IMG/VR virus record: IMGVR_UViG_3300033150_001646
Location: 1-45,333 of that record
Length of the DNA: 45,333 nucleotides
Strand: one strand, 5' to 3'
From: a virus
Below, in pieces: positions 8,456 through 17,340 of the stretch. Below the pieces are notes generated by a model that saw nothing but the letters and a program-made list of their open reading frames with translations, had not been told where the DNA came from and made no database searches. Each line of letters begins with the position of its first letter. Within the stretch, counting starts at the first letter, position 1. Made by a program: the position numbers and the translations under genes.

Positions 8456-8787
8456 AAAAAAAGCTGCTGTGCTTCAGCGCGGGTCAAAGTGTTAACTGGC
8501 AAAGCTACACTACTCAACAGCTCGTACAGTTTTGCAGGCAACTCGCTGTTCGGGTTAAGTGGCTGTCCGTCTTTGGTTGTTGCCTTGCATGTAAGCCTGT
8601 ATTTCAACTCCATTTCGCTGAGCTCGCCGTTCCAGTTGGGCTTCTGTCTGGCTTCCTGCACAAGCTCTTCGGCTGTCTGCAAGTATTCTCTGGCGTTCAA
8701 CATGTGCACCGTGTAGGTGCCTTCCCATTCTTTTCCTATTTGTTCAAGTATTTCACGGGGTATTTGGAAGGTTTTAACTGGCTTCAT
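8416..8787 (-). CDS. Tail assembly chaperone (G-like)
   Basis: 123 aa from the ATG at 8787, with GGTGA six bases upstream. An upstream GTG at 8796 is part of that ribosome site. The protein is small, helical and acidic, with typical G-protein spacing before the tape measure gene (KTFQIPREILEQIGKEWEGT; ends QQLFLELSKNNQPESAS). It acts transiently in tail assembly and is usually absent from the virion. Its codons CTT TTT TTA form the slippery site for the longer GT product. Confidence 0.85.
   Translation of the reverse strand: MKPVKTFQIPREILEQIGKEWEGTYTVHMLNAREYLQTAEELVQEARQKPNWNGELSEMELKYRLTCKATTKDGQPLNPNSELPAKLYELLSSVALPVNTLTRAEAQQLFLELSKNNQPESAS
8455..8461 (-). other. -1 ribosomal frameshift site TTTTTTA
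   Basis: On the minus strand the zero-frame codons are CTT TTT TTA, giving the canonical X XXY YYZ heptamer T TTT TTA. Slipping back one base opens a 50-codon frame that runs to the tape measure start. The site lies between the two conserved parts of a G/GT tail chaperone pair. Confidence 0.85.
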
Positions 8788-8802
8788 CTGTCTCACCTAG
8801 GC

Positions 8803-9579
8803 TTAGCTTATTGTCATTTTGCTTGCTGTAAAGTCAAGTATTTCATAGGTTAGGTCTAGCTCTTCCACTTGCGCTGTATGGGCGTTCCATGCTGCATCAC
8901 TGAAGGTAAATGTTTTCGTTCCGATTGTCACGGCTACCGAGCCGCTGAGTCCTGTCCATCCGCCGTAAGCAGCATTCTTGACTACTGTCAGCCTGCCCGT
9001 ATATATTGGAGAGCCTACGGTAACTTCGTAGGTGTTTTCTTGGTTGCCTACTGGCGTTCTTCGGATGCCGTTGGCTATTGCCAGTCTTACGGCTGTCCAT
9101 TTGTCATAGTTTGACGGTGTAGAAATAGTGACGTCCGTCTTGTTCAAAGGTGTGCCCGTCGGATTTGTTATAGTGAACGTTTTGTCCTCTATTCCACTTG
9201 CCACTACCGTAATGTTTGCGGTTACGCTGCCTGTCTGCGCAACTTCTATTTCACATCGGTCGACGTAGCAGTTGGTGAAGCCTTTGCTATCGGTGCCGTC
9301 GGTGACGTATATATTGTGTGACGGCAGGCTGCCTTCTTGGTTTATGAAGCAGTAGCTTGTAATGTAGTCTGTCACGTTCAACAGTTTTATTCGGAAGTTC
9401 AGTTCCCACCAGAGGTTGGTTGTCTGTAACGCTATTAGCCGTCGCTGTGTGCATGCTGCTTCTTGCGCTTGGTCTACATGTTTAGTCCAGCTTGCCCTGT
9501 CGGGTATGCCGCCTAGGTCGTAGGTTGTCGTGCCGTCGTATCTGGCTATTCGCCAGTTTTGTCCAGTTGTGGTTCCCAT
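8803..9579 (-). CDS. Major tail tube protein
   Basis: 258 aa, strand-rich, Thr/Val-rich. It carries a typical tube-protein stretch (SVTANITVVASGIEDKTFTI) and a second half with an Ig-like pattern (YEVTVGSPIYTGRLTVV, VAVTIGTKTFTFSDAAW). It precedes the chaperone and tape measure genes and follows the tail terminator genes, the standard order for non-contractile tails. No sheath gene accompanies it. AAGGAGGA lies just before the ATG. Confidence 0.8.
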   Translation of the reverse strand: MGTTTGQNWRIARYDGTTTYDLGGIPDRASWTKHVDQAQEAACTQRRLIALQTTNLWWELNFRIKLLNVTDYITSYCFINQEGSLPSHNIYVTDGTDSKGFTNCYVDRCEIEVAQTGSVTANITVVASGIEDKTFTITNPTGTPLNKTDVTISTPSNYDKWTAVRLAIANGIRRTPVGNQENTYEVTVGSPIYTGRLTVVKNAAYGGWTGLSGSVAVTIGTKTFTFSDAAWNAHTAQVEELDLTYEILDFTASKMTIS

Positions 9580-9584
9580 TTTTT

Positions 9585-10034
9585 CTATTCCTCCTTCAAG
9601 TTTTCAATAATGTTTGATGCCTGTGAAAGAGCGTCCAACGCTGCTCTGCGCATAAGGTTGAGCGGCTGGGTTGGACGCGAGTATTTGGCGTAGACTATTA
9701 TGCCTTCACGGGTTATCCAGCGGAGCCATCTTGCTCTTACAGGACGGACTTCGCCTCGTCCACGGTCAAGCCAATATAATATTTGCCCGCGGGTTCGGCT
9801 TCCCACTGCTATTGTAGCAGCCAGCCTTGTCTGGTTTACAAACCAGCTTTCTATGCTGGCATAGGTGCGTCCCGTACGAATGTGCGGTCGTAGACTTTGC
9901 CGCAGGCTTTCTTCTGCCCTGCCTGCCAGCCTGCCTAGAAATCTGCCCATTTTAACTGTGTCAAGGTCTGTGGCTAACAGCTTCTGAAGGACAGGCTGAT
10001 GGTCGGGCACATCTATTATCAGTCTCATACTCAT
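9585..10034 (-). CDS. HK97 gp10-like neck/tail completion protein
   Basis: 149 aa from the ATG at 10034, which overlaps the TGA of the preceding gene (ATGA). It has the gp10 pattern: an amphipathic helix (GRLAGRAEESLRQSLRPHI), then R-T-G-R-T-Y-A-S-I, strands with VGSRTRGQILYWLDRG, and a basic C-terminal region (LMRRAALDALSQASNIIENL). Such proteins finish the head-tail joint or tail end. The longer open frame upstream is only overlap with the next gene. Confidence 0.75.
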   Translation of the reverse strand: MSMRLIIDVPDHQPVLQKLLATDLDTVKMGRFLGRLAGRAEESLRQSLRPHIRTGRTYASIESWFVNQTRLAATIAVGSRTRGQILYWLDRGRGEVRPVRARWLRWITREGIIVYAKYSRPTQPLNLMRRAALDALSQASNIIENLKEE

Positions 10035-10468
10035 GTTCCAGTCCACCCTATTGTCGCCGTAACTTCCAAGTTGTGCACGAGCACTTCGGGCTGCATTTCT
10101 ATGATTGAAGGATTGGTTAAACTGTCTACCCGCATGCTTTTCCATCCTGAAGGTGGAGAAGCATTTTCCACTATTCGCTTGACTTCTTCAACCATTTTCC
10201 AATGTTTTTCCTTGTCTGTCGCCGTAAGAGAAGGACTTCGGCTCCAGAGTACAACTTGCACTATAAGCGTGAAGTCAAACAGGTTTGGTTCAGCAGGCTG
10301 TTGCCTTTGCGCTGCCACTAGTTTGACTAGGATGCGCGGCTTTGTCAGAGCGCCTTCTTCTCTCCATTCAACCAGTTTCCAGTCTATGTCTTCTGCTGTC
10401 AACCCTTTTTCTGTCAGGTTCCATCCGTTCTGCAACACGTTTAACAATGTTTTTTCGGGTAGTTCCAT
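10031..10468 (-). CDS. Tail terminator/completion protein (gpU-like)
   Basis: 145 aa. It is an alpha/beta protein with a central strand (PNLFDFTLIVQVVLWSRS), a helix (EKHWKMVEEVKRIVENA) and a final strand pair (PEVLVHNLEVTATIGWTGT), the usual pattern of tail terminator proteins that cap the tube at the head end. It lies between the connector and the gp10-like gene, sharing single-base or ATGA overlaps with both. The family call is by pattern and order. Confidence 0.65.
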   Translation of the reverse strand: MELPEKTLLNVLQNGWNLTEKGLTAEDIDWKLVEWREEGALTKPRILVKLVAAQRQQPAEPNLFDFTLIVQVVLWSRSPSLTATDKEKHWKMVEEVKRIVENASPPSGWKSMRVDSLTNPSIIEMQPEVLVHNLEVTATIGWTGT

Positions 10469-11130
10469 TACATTCGCCTCTTCTTGTAGGGTTCAAGCAG
10501 TTCTTTTATTCCGTCTGTAAAGACTAGTGGTTGCGAGAAGGTTATTGGCACTGGACGTGTGAACCTTATTTTTGCTTCCAGTCCCTGTTGCACCAGTGTT
10601 TTAACGTAGTTGCTTACCAGTTCTTCGCATGCCATTCGCACTTCATCTGGCACCGACGTGTAGCCTGCCACGTAGACTACTTTCACGTTTTGCACGCCTT
10701 CAGGCGGTGCTACAGTGCTGGCTATGACAAGTCTGCCTGTTTCAGTGTTAAGCCTGTACTTGGTTATGTCCACCCAGTTGTCCGTTTCCCCTATGCTAGC
10801 CGTGTTCTTCTGCACACTCGTTACACTCAACACTGGCGTGTGCGTCAGCCAGTAGGTTCTGCGGTCTAGAAGGTAAATTTCGGTTCTTTCGGTGTCAGGA
10901 TACATGAAACTGCTTCTGCTGGGTTTTCCGTCGAAATACTCGGTTATTGTGGCTCCTCCGTTGAAGAAGTCGTTGGGTCGGTTGCAGAAGCGGTCGATGC
11001 GGCGGCTGGCTTTCAAGATTGTACGGTTCAAGAATTTGTTGTAGTTGTCTTCGCTGTCGAAGCCTAGGTCTTGGTATATGATAGGTGTAAGTTCTTTCAC
11101 GTCGTCTACACTGCAGTATAGCTTTGCCAT
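10468..11130 (-). CDS. Head-tail connector (gp6/gp15-like adaptor)
   Basis: 220 aa. It begins with the connector signature of helices (CSVDDVKELTPIIYQDLGFD, LNRTILKASRRIDRFCNRP) and then strands naming a position-specific tail (WVDITKYRLNTETGRLVI; NVKVVYVAGYTSVPDEVRMA). The last is the near-universal V-x-Y-x-A-G-Y-x-x-x-P-x-x-V/I motif of phage adaptor proteins. It forms the ring between portal and tail. Confidence 0.82.
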   Translation of the reverse strand: MAKLYCSVDDVKELTPIIYQDLGFDSEDNYNKFLNRTILKASRRIDRFCNRPNDFFNGGATITEYFDGKPSRSSFMYPDTERTEIYLLDRRTYWLTHTPVLSVTSVQKNTASIGETDNWVDITKYRLNTETGRLVIASTVAPPEGVQNVKVVYVAGYTSVPDEVRMACEELVSNYVKTLVQQGLEAKIRFTRPVPITFSQPLVFTDGIKELLEPYKKRRM

Positions 11131-11131
11131 T

Positions 11132-11431
11132 TTAGGATTCCTCCACTATAAACGTGAATTCTTCAGTGTTCTGTAGGTCTCCAACGTATGTTGCAGTAAC
11201 CTTCATAGTCCACAAGCCTGTTTCAGCATCTGACGGCACGTTCCATGTTAGTTTGTATGTTCCTGTGGCTGTCTTGGTGAGATCGCTTAACGTTATGTCG
11301 TTGCCACTCTGGTTTCCACTTGGGTCTATCATTTTTATGGTCACTGTTGTCGGATCGATTAGAACGTTGTTTTCGTTTTTGAAGTACAGTATTCGACCTA
11401 GGGTGTCTCCTTTAAACAGTTTTTGTGTCAT
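11132..11431 (-). CDS. Ig-like beta-sandwich virion protein
   Basis: 99 aa. It is a single Ig-like domain (GDTLGRILYFKNENNVLIDP, VTIKMIDPSG, TGTYKLTWNVPSDAETGLWT, EFTFIVEES), the pattern of small accessory or fibre-attachment domains found next to connectors. It overlaps the next repeat-protein gene by four bases (ATGA). It could decorate the neck or tail. No enzymatic motif is present. Confidence 0.6.
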   Translation of the reverse strand: MTQKLFKGDTLGRILYFKNENNVLIDPTTVTIKMIDPSGNQSGNDITLSDLTKTATGTYKLTWNVPSDAETGLWTMKVTATYVGDLQNTEEFTFIVEES

Positions 11432-12960
11432 AGCGTTTCACACTCTATTTTTAAAGGTTGAAACTCTGAAGATGTAATAGATACAGGGTTGTACGCCGTA
11501 ACTGTTATAACCACTTTCGTGGCTGCCGTAATGCTTCCAATATACATGTCTATGCCCATTGTTTTGGTTACACCTTCCTTTTTTAAAACCGTGTCCAACG
11601 GACATGTTTTTGTGTATGTTTTTGAAAGTATAAGGTCTACCTGTGTACTGACGGTATAGGCTTTGGAAATCACAGTGTCTACAAGCGTTTGCAGTTGTAT
11701 GCCTTGTTTTTGTATCTGACAGTCCACTCCAAAGTTTAACACGTTAACCAGCACTTGGACAATAAGGTCAACGGCAAACTGTTTTGTTACACCTTCTTTC
11801 TTTAGAACAGCGTCAACAGTATAGGATAGAATACTGGACACAACAGATATTATAGCGTCAACCGAAAATGACTTACTGACATCCAGTTTTGCAAAAGCTG
11901 AGTCTACACCGAAAGATTTTGTTACGCCCGTCTTTTTAAAGATGCAGTCAACATTCAAGTTTTTGAAGTATCTCTGAAGCACAATAGCATCTACAGCCGT
12001 TGACAGCGTGATTGTTTTCTGTATGAGAGCGTCTAGGAGCAGTGTCTTCTGCACGTTGTACTTCTTTAGTACAGCGTCAATTTGCCATGACTTCTGGTTG
12101 ATTGCCATTGAGCCGATAATAACGTCTATATCAAAACTTTTCTGTACGTCTTTCAAAAACACACTATCTAGACCAAACTGTTTTTCAATGGCAATCTTTT
12201 TTAACACGGTGTCAACGGCTTTTTGAAGTGCAATATTATTCTTTTTTATCAGCATGTCAACGTTATAGGATTTGGTTAAAGAAAGTTTTTTCAATAAAAT
12301 GTCTATCTGCCGCGTCAGCTCGTATGTCTTCTGCAATACAGCGTCGATTGGAAACTGTGTTGCAATATTCTTTTTTTGTAGCGCAGTTGAAACACTGAAA
12401 GATTTTTGCATGCCTTCCTTTTTTAGCACAGCACTAACCTGTCTTGCCAACTGCCATGTTTTTAGAAGAGCCATGTCCAAACCAAATTGTTTTGGAATAT
12501 CCTTTTTTAACAGGGCTACTGATACGTCAAACGGCTTCTGTATTCCTTTTTTTAACAGTAAAGCATCGACATAACTTTCCAGTTGCACAGTTTTTCTGAG
12601 AAATGCATCAATGGCAAAATGTTTTAACAATTCTTTCTGTAAAGCAGCGGAAACGCCAAAAGATTTTTGATATACGTGAATATCTAAGTCAACTTTTCTA
12701 CCCCATGGATAGTTGGTTGTATCAACCGTTGTTGAAAGCGTTTTGCCTAAACTTGTAACTGTAATGGTGTCATTTTCTGTTGCTCCACTTGGATACCAGT
12801 CTGTTCGTGTGATTGTAACGATATACTTTCCTTCACTGTTTGTCTGGACTGTATGCTGCTCGTTTGTTGTCTGATTTTTCACGGTGACATCTACATTTAC
12901 TTGTGGAACATCATTCAGTTTTATTATACCGTAAATAATATAAGGATGATTAAGAACCAT
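11428..12960 (-). CDS. Virion protein with an Ig-like head and about 26 repeats of 15 residues
   Basis: 510 aa. Residues 1-95 form an Ig/carboxypeptidase-regulatory-like domain (VNVDVTVKNQTTNEQHTVQT, NSEGKYIVTITRTDW). Residues of about 98-490 are tandem repeats of 13-17 residues with consensus K-x-F-x-V-D-x-x-L-x-K-K-x-x-I (KSFGVDSAFAKLDV, TKQFAVDLIVQVLVNV). About 26 units can be counted. The final 25 residues are strand-like. It lies between the giant surface protein and the connector genes and overlaps the former by 11 bp. The regular short period suggests a solenoid or fibre. Function is unknown. Confidence 0.75.
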   Translation of the reverse strand: MVLNHPYIIYGIIKLNDVPQVNVDVTVKNQTTNEQHTVQTNSEGKYIVTITRTDWYPSGATENDTITVTSLGKTLSTTVDTTNYPWGRKVDLDIHVYQKSFGVSAALQKELLKHFAIDAFLRKTVQLESYVDALLLKKGIQKPFDVSVALLKKDIPKQFGLDMALLKTWQLARQVSAVLKKEGMQKSFSVSTALQKKNIATQFPIDAVLQKTYELTRQIDILLKKLSLTKSYNVDMLIKKNNIALQKAVDTVLKKIAIEKQFGLDSVFLKDVQKSFDIDVIIGSMAINQKSWQIDAVLKKYNVQKTLLLDALIQKTITLSTAVDAIVLQRYFKNLNVDCIFKKTGVTKSFGVDSAFAKLDVSKSFSVDAIISVVSSILSYTVDAVLKKEGVTKQFAVDLIVQVLVNVLNFGVDCQIQKQGIQLQTLVDTVISKAYTVSTQVDLILSKTYTKTCPLDTVLKKEGVTKTMGIDMYIGSITAATKVVITVTAYNPVSITSSEFQPLKIECETL

Positions 12961-15900
12961 AGTTGTGACTCCACTCTCCTGCTTCTAAACAGTAAATCCA
13001 TATTGTCGTGTCAGATGTAACAGTCATTGTTGTGTCCTCAACCCAGTATTCGTTGGTTGCCTGAAGCCAGTAAAGGCTTATCTGCGTTCCGTTGCCGTAG
13101 TCGAAGGTTATCACGGTAAAATTCACATTGTCTAAATGTAGACTTGCGTTGACTTGTATTAACGTCTTTCCAACATCGGCTACCCAAGCTGTAAAACTGT
13201 TCCATCCCGCATTTAGAATTGTCGAGGTCGCATGGACTATTGAAAGGTCTGTTCCAAACTTGTTGAGGAATTCGGTTAACGTGTCGAAAGTTCCCGTTTG
13301 CCATTCGCTTGTTGGAAACATTCTGTAAAATTTGAGGAGTGGCGTTGAATAGTTGAACCAAACGTATACTTCATTGCCGAATATGTTTATTTCAGGATTG
13401 TCAAGTCTGACTCCTTCAGGCATACCAAACCGTTCTTTCAAATATGAAATTCTATGATGAACGCTTAATGCGTAATATGTTTTGTATGCGTTTTGTCTGT
13501 ATTCGTCCTTATGGTATACGCTGGACTCGTTTAGATTGTAAATTGTTATGGCGGCTTTTGGTGTGCTGCTTGCATACCATATTACGCTATGCTTGAATTG
13601 GTCGAGAAGCCACATGTGCGTGCTGTTCCACTGCGCCATTCTAGTTCCTAAATTGTTTAACAGGTAATTGTCGAGCGTAAGCAAGAATTTTTCCGACAGT
13701 TTTACTGCTTCGAGATAACTTGAATTTGAAGTGTGCAGATAGTTGATTAACAAGGCTTGCTGCATTGTTCCTATGTCCCATGCAGTCTTGTTTTCATCGC
13801 TATTGTCACCGTTGTATGTTTTAACCACATGGTTGAAAGTGTGAGTCTGTGCATATTGAACTCCACCTGAAACATAGAAGTAATTGTAGATTGCTTCGGT
13901 TACGTTTATCATTCTGTTCAGAACTGTTGTATTTTCCGTGTAATGGTATACTGTGGCTAATGCTTGAACGAACATTCCTGTCCTTTCTGCTGACGCCTGT
14001 GTAGTAGAGTATTCTTCACCTGACGTCACGTTTAACTGCCAAAACGGAAGATTTGTATTGTGATTATAAGACCAATTTAAACACATATTAATAGCTCTTT
14101 CTTTTATCGTATCATTATCTAACGCTTCTCCTGCTATTGCCATAGCTGCTATCGCATAGTCATGGTCTAACAAATTGGAATAATCATAAAATTTAGGTAT
14201 TGTTCCATTTATGTATGCTCGTGATACTGTACGACTGTTTACAAGAAAAATGTTAGTGAAGTTTTCTACTGCATCTTGGAGAAGCGAGGATAGGCTGTTG
14301 TTGTAGAGTGTTGCTACTGCCAGTCGTAACAGTCCTTGAGCTGCTATCGGCGCTAGTAAAGGTTCTTTCCATTCGTTGTCTTCGTATTTTTGGAATAGTC
14401 GGCAAATCGGGTTGTCATCCAACCAGCTTGTAAATTCGTTTACGTAGTTCAGGTAGGTTGAGTTACCTGTTAGATAGTAAGCGTAAATGAAGTCGAGAAG
14501 TTCTGTTGTTGCTATACCTGTTGAACTGTTTGATCTTACATTCCAAATATAGACATACGGGAAAGTGTCGTTTACCTTTCTTTTCAATATTGCTTTTGTA
14601 ATCGCTTTTGTCATATTTTCAGTTAGCCAACCAATGTATATTCTATATGTTTTAGATGACACCATTGTTGCCGTGTCGTTCACATACCATTTGTAGTATA
14701 GTGTTTCCTTCGGATAGTATGACAGCATGAGTGATTGATTGCACCATCCTTCATTTTTGGTCGTTTTTGCTGCCTGCTGCCACGTCATGTTTGTCCATAC
14801 GCCGTCGTCATATTTGTATGAAAATATGAATCCTGAAAGTGTTTCGTTCCATTTGGACGACCAATAACTTGAGAATGTCGCAGTTTTCCCTTCAAAGACA
14901 ACGTTTTCGCCGTATTCAGATGTTACAGTTGACTTTATTATTGACGGTTCAGACGGAATGTATTCTATTTCCAAATATGGAAATGTTAAGCATCTATCGT
15001 TGTAGCTTCCAGTTCTCCAACAATCTGAAATTTTCAATTCTACATTTTCATCTCTTGCAATTAATAGTATGTTTAGCCTGTTACATGGTTTCCATCCAGT
15101 TCTATTCGTTACTTCTTCAACTACATCTGCAATTTCTTTAGAAATATATTTGTCGAACTGTAATGTCGGTTCCCATATTACATTGTTAGATGTTGTTGTT
15201 CTACTTCTCAGGTTTGTTGTTCCAGAACCGAATGCTGTTCCGTTGTCTGCATCTTCAGCGTAAACTGTGAAGTTCCCTGTTCCGTTGACATAAAGGTGAA
15301 GTTTCGCTGATACAATTTTTGAACCTTGTGGAACGTCTGGAAAGAATGCAAGTCCAACGTCCTTTTTGGTTGAACTTCCGTTTACATGTAACCAATCTGT
15401 TTTGCCTGTTATCCATTCAGAAGTTGACGGCTTATTTTCTACGTCATATTCGCTTTTCCATACGATTTTAACTGTTTTTGCTATTGTTTTTGTAAAGTTG
15501 CAGTAAATTGCCCATTCATAAACTGTTGTTCCACCGTCTGAAAGACTTGATGGAAATCCGTTGTAAGTATAGCTGTATGCATATCCTTTACCGCTTGTTG
15601 TCGCCGTTTTTCTTGACATGTTGAAATTTTGGTTTGCCCATATTACAATCCAGTATTCCGTGTTTGGCGATATTGGCTCTGGTTTGACAATTTTAAAACT
15701 TTTCCACCCTTCCCAACCGTTTGTCATGTTCCATTCTTCTGTGTATGTTACAAGTGAACCGTCCGACTTTTTGTAGATTGCACATTTCATTGACGGCATG
15801 TTTGTTCCCGACTGTTTTATGTAAGCCGTTATGCTTGTCGGCACAAAGTTTTGTTCACTTTCTGGTGTTTTAAACCATGAACCTGTAATGTAATTTGCGC

Positions 15901-16864
15901 TTACTTGTGTAGACGTTTCGTTGTTTTTACTTCCAAACCAGTTTTTCACCACGTTTATGGTTCTGTTTCCATCTGCAAAAATGTAAGTTGTTCCGTTAGA
16001 TATTCCAACGTTCCAGATGAACGTTCCTGTATTGTTGAACGAATAGGTAAAGCTGTTTTCAGCATTGTTTTTGACGTATTCCGTGTTTTGTTTTGTTATT
16101 TGCCAAGTGCCTGTGGCATTTGTCCATAATGTTGCATTGTAAATGTTGGTCGATAATGCAACGTTATAACTGAAAGTTGTGTTTGACTCTACTGGAATTG
16201 TAGCCCCATTTGCTGGTGAATTCAACTCTACTTCAGGCGTATACCATTCAAGGTCGACGTTGGTTATTCTGCTGTGATATGTGCTGTCTCCCCAATAGAA
16301 GTATCCAGTAGTGGTGTCGGTTGGAAAGCTTGCGAATTCTCGTTTCGTGTAATAGTAGACAGTCCAAGTTGAAGCTGATAATGCTGAAATTTGTGGAGAA
16401 ATGAATGTTGCTGCTGTTTGCCAACTTCCACTTCCAAACTTCATGTAAACAACTATTTTCAAAGCATCGCCTGATGTTACTGACTGTGAAGGACATGACC
16501 ACGTGTTCGACTGTATTCCATAACCGACCGATGACCTGCTTACTTGCGCCACTTTACTTGCTACTGTTGTTTCTGTTGTATCTGCGTGTCTTAAGATTAC
16601 GTCGATACTCCAATAAACGGTGTAGTCAGCCCAGTCTTGTTTTGAAACACTTGAGTATCCGCTTGTATCGTCTGTGCTGTTTAATACGTAGGCTGTCAAA
16701 TCGTTAACTGTGTGTTGAACGTTCCATTCGTAAAGTGTAACTATTTCTCCTGTCGGCGGTGTCGGCGGAAACAGTATTGGTGCTGAAAATATGCTTGCCA
16801 ACACCGTTATGAGCGTTATGAATGCTGCTATAATCCATTTTTTGAACTTTCTTACTTTCTCCAT
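12950..16864 (-). CDS. Giant membrane-anchored or virion surface protein with a toroid domain
   Basis: 1304 aa, the largest gene. Residues 10-32 are a signal anchor (WIIAAFITLITVLASIFSAP). Strand-rich Ig-like domains follow. A DNRLRE-like domain lies near 470-640 (AKLHLYVNGTGNFTVYAEDA), then another Ig-like domain. An all-helical segment near 745-1145 has the rhythm of an alpha/alpha toroid (ELLDFIYAYYLTGNSTYLNY, LLDHDYAIAAMAIAGEALDN, AERTGMFVQALATVYHYTEN), as in glycan epimerases, lyases and hydrolases. A C-terminal beta domain ends the protein. Dozens of N-x-S/T sequons suggest an extracellular, glycosylated location. A receptor-binding or glycan-processing spike is likely, but catalysis is unproven. 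Confidence 0.7.
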   Translation of the reverse strand: MEKVRKFKKWIIAAFITLITVLASIFSAPILFPPTPPTGEIVTLYEWNVQHTVNDLTAYVLNSTDDTSGYSSVSKQDWADYTVYWSIDVILRHADTTETTVASKVAQVSRSSVGYGIQSNTWSCPSQSVTSGDALKIVVYMKFGSGSWQTAATFISPQISALSASTWTVYYYTKREFASFPTDTTTGYFYWGDSTYHSRITNVDLEWYTPEVELNSPANGATIPVESNTTFSYNVALSTNIYNATLWTNATGTWQITKQNTEYVKNNAENSFTYSFNNTGTFIWNVGISNGTTYIFADGNRTINVVKNWFGSKNNETSTQVSANYITGSWFKTPESEQNFVPTSITAYIKQSGTNMPSMKCAIYKKSDGSLVTYTEEWNMTNGWEGWKSFKIVKPEPISPNTEYWIVIWANQNFNMSRKTATTSGKGYAYSYTYNGFPSSLSDGGTTVYEWAIYCNFTKTIAKTVKIVWKSEYDVENKPSTSEWITGKTDWLHVNGSSTKKDVGLAFFPDVPQGSKIVSAKLHLYVNGTGNFTVYAEDADNGTAFGSGTTNLRSRTTTSNNVIWEPTLQFDKYISKEIADVVEEVTNRTGWKPCNRLNILLIARDENVELKISDCWRTGSYNDRCLTFPYLEIEYIPSEPSIIKSTVTSEYGENVVFEGKTATFSSYWSSKWNETLSGFIFSYKYDDGVWTNMTWQQAAKTTKNEGWCNQSLMLSYYPKETLYYKWYVNDTATMVSSKTYRIYIGWLTENMTKAITKAILKRKVNDTFPYVYIWNVRSNSSTGIATTELLDFIYAYYLTGNSTYLNYVNEFTSWLDDNPICRLFQKYEDNEWKEPLLAPIAAQGLLRLAVATLYNNSLSSLLQDAVENFTNIFLVNSRTVSRAYINGTIPKFYDYSNLLDHDYAIAAMAIAGEALDNDTIKERAINMCLNWSYNHNTNLPFWQLNVTSGEEYSTTQASAERTGMFVQALATVYHYTENTTVLNRMINVTEAIYNYFYVSGGVQYAQTHTFNHVVKTYNGDNSDENKTAWDIGTMQQALLINYLHTSNSSYLEAVKLSEKFLLTLDNYLLNNLGTRMAQWNSTHMWLLDQFKHSVIWYASSTPKAAITIYNLNESSVYHKDEYRQNAYKTYYALSVHHRISYLKERFGMPEGVRLDNPEINIFGNEVYVWFNYSTPLLKFYRMFPTSEWQTGTFDTLTEFLNKFGTDLSIVHATSTILNAGWNSFTAWVADVGKTLIQVNASLHLDNVNFTVITFDYGNGTQISLYWLQATNEYWVEDTTMTVTSDTTIWIYCLEAGEWSHNYGS

Positions 16865-17340
16865 TTTTTAACATTCTCCTTTGTCGTGTAAGCATGTCGA
16901 AAATTGAACATATACCAAAGTTTCCAATCGGAGATTTTTTGTAAAGGAAAAACACGCTTCTGTGTCCAGTCGTAAACTGTGCCATCATACACAACAACAA
17001 CGTGTGATGGACGTTCGTAAACGTGGACAAAAACCTTCCAACGTTCAGATTTTGGTAAAAAGGAATAAAATAGAGAAGCTAAAAGGATAGCACCGTCTTC
17101 GCAGTCTCCTTCGCCGTCTATGATTGTTTCGCGCGGAGTTTTCCAATAGTCTTTTTTCTCTTTGACGTATTTGATGTTGTTGCATACCCAATTGAAAATT
17201 AGCTCCGTCAGAAACGAATTTGTAGCCACACGCTGAATAAGTTTTGTAACTAGAAAAGGCTCATTCCTCTTCTTCTTTTCAACTATTTTCACTTTTTCAT
17301 AATCTTGCATTTTAAAAAACTCAAAAATACGGTCTAGCAT
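16852..17340 (-). CDS. Transglutaminase-like cysteine protease
   Basis: 162 aa. It has the transglutaminase-like triad in order: C80 (DGEGDCEDGAILLASLF), H113 (RPSHVVVVYDG) and D124 (TVYDWTQ). The preceding TPRETI is also typical. No signal peptide or wall-binding repeat is seen. In archaeal viruses this fold serves as a pseudomurein endoisopeptidase or as a structural-protein protease. Here it lies between virion genes, overlapping the giant surface protein gene by 13 bp, so it could cut the host surface layer or mature that protein. Substrate unknown. Confidence 0.75.
   Translation of the reverse strand: MLDRIFEFFKMQDYEKVKIVEKKKRNEPFLVTKLIQRVATNSFLTELIFNWVCNNIKYVKEKKDYWKTPRETIIDGEGDCEDGAILLASLFYSFLPKSERWKVFVHVYERPSHVVVVYDGTVYDWTQKRVFPLQKISDWKLWYMFNFRHAYTTKENVKKWRK

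Noticed and set aside
8788-8796. GTG start at 8796 for the tail chaperone
   Set aside because: The GTG is part of the GGTGA ribosome site for the ATG at 8787.
11510-12680. DNA tandem repeat in the repeat-protein gene
   Set aside because: The protein repeats are clear but the DNA units have diverged; there is no long exact DNA repeat that suggests assembly error.
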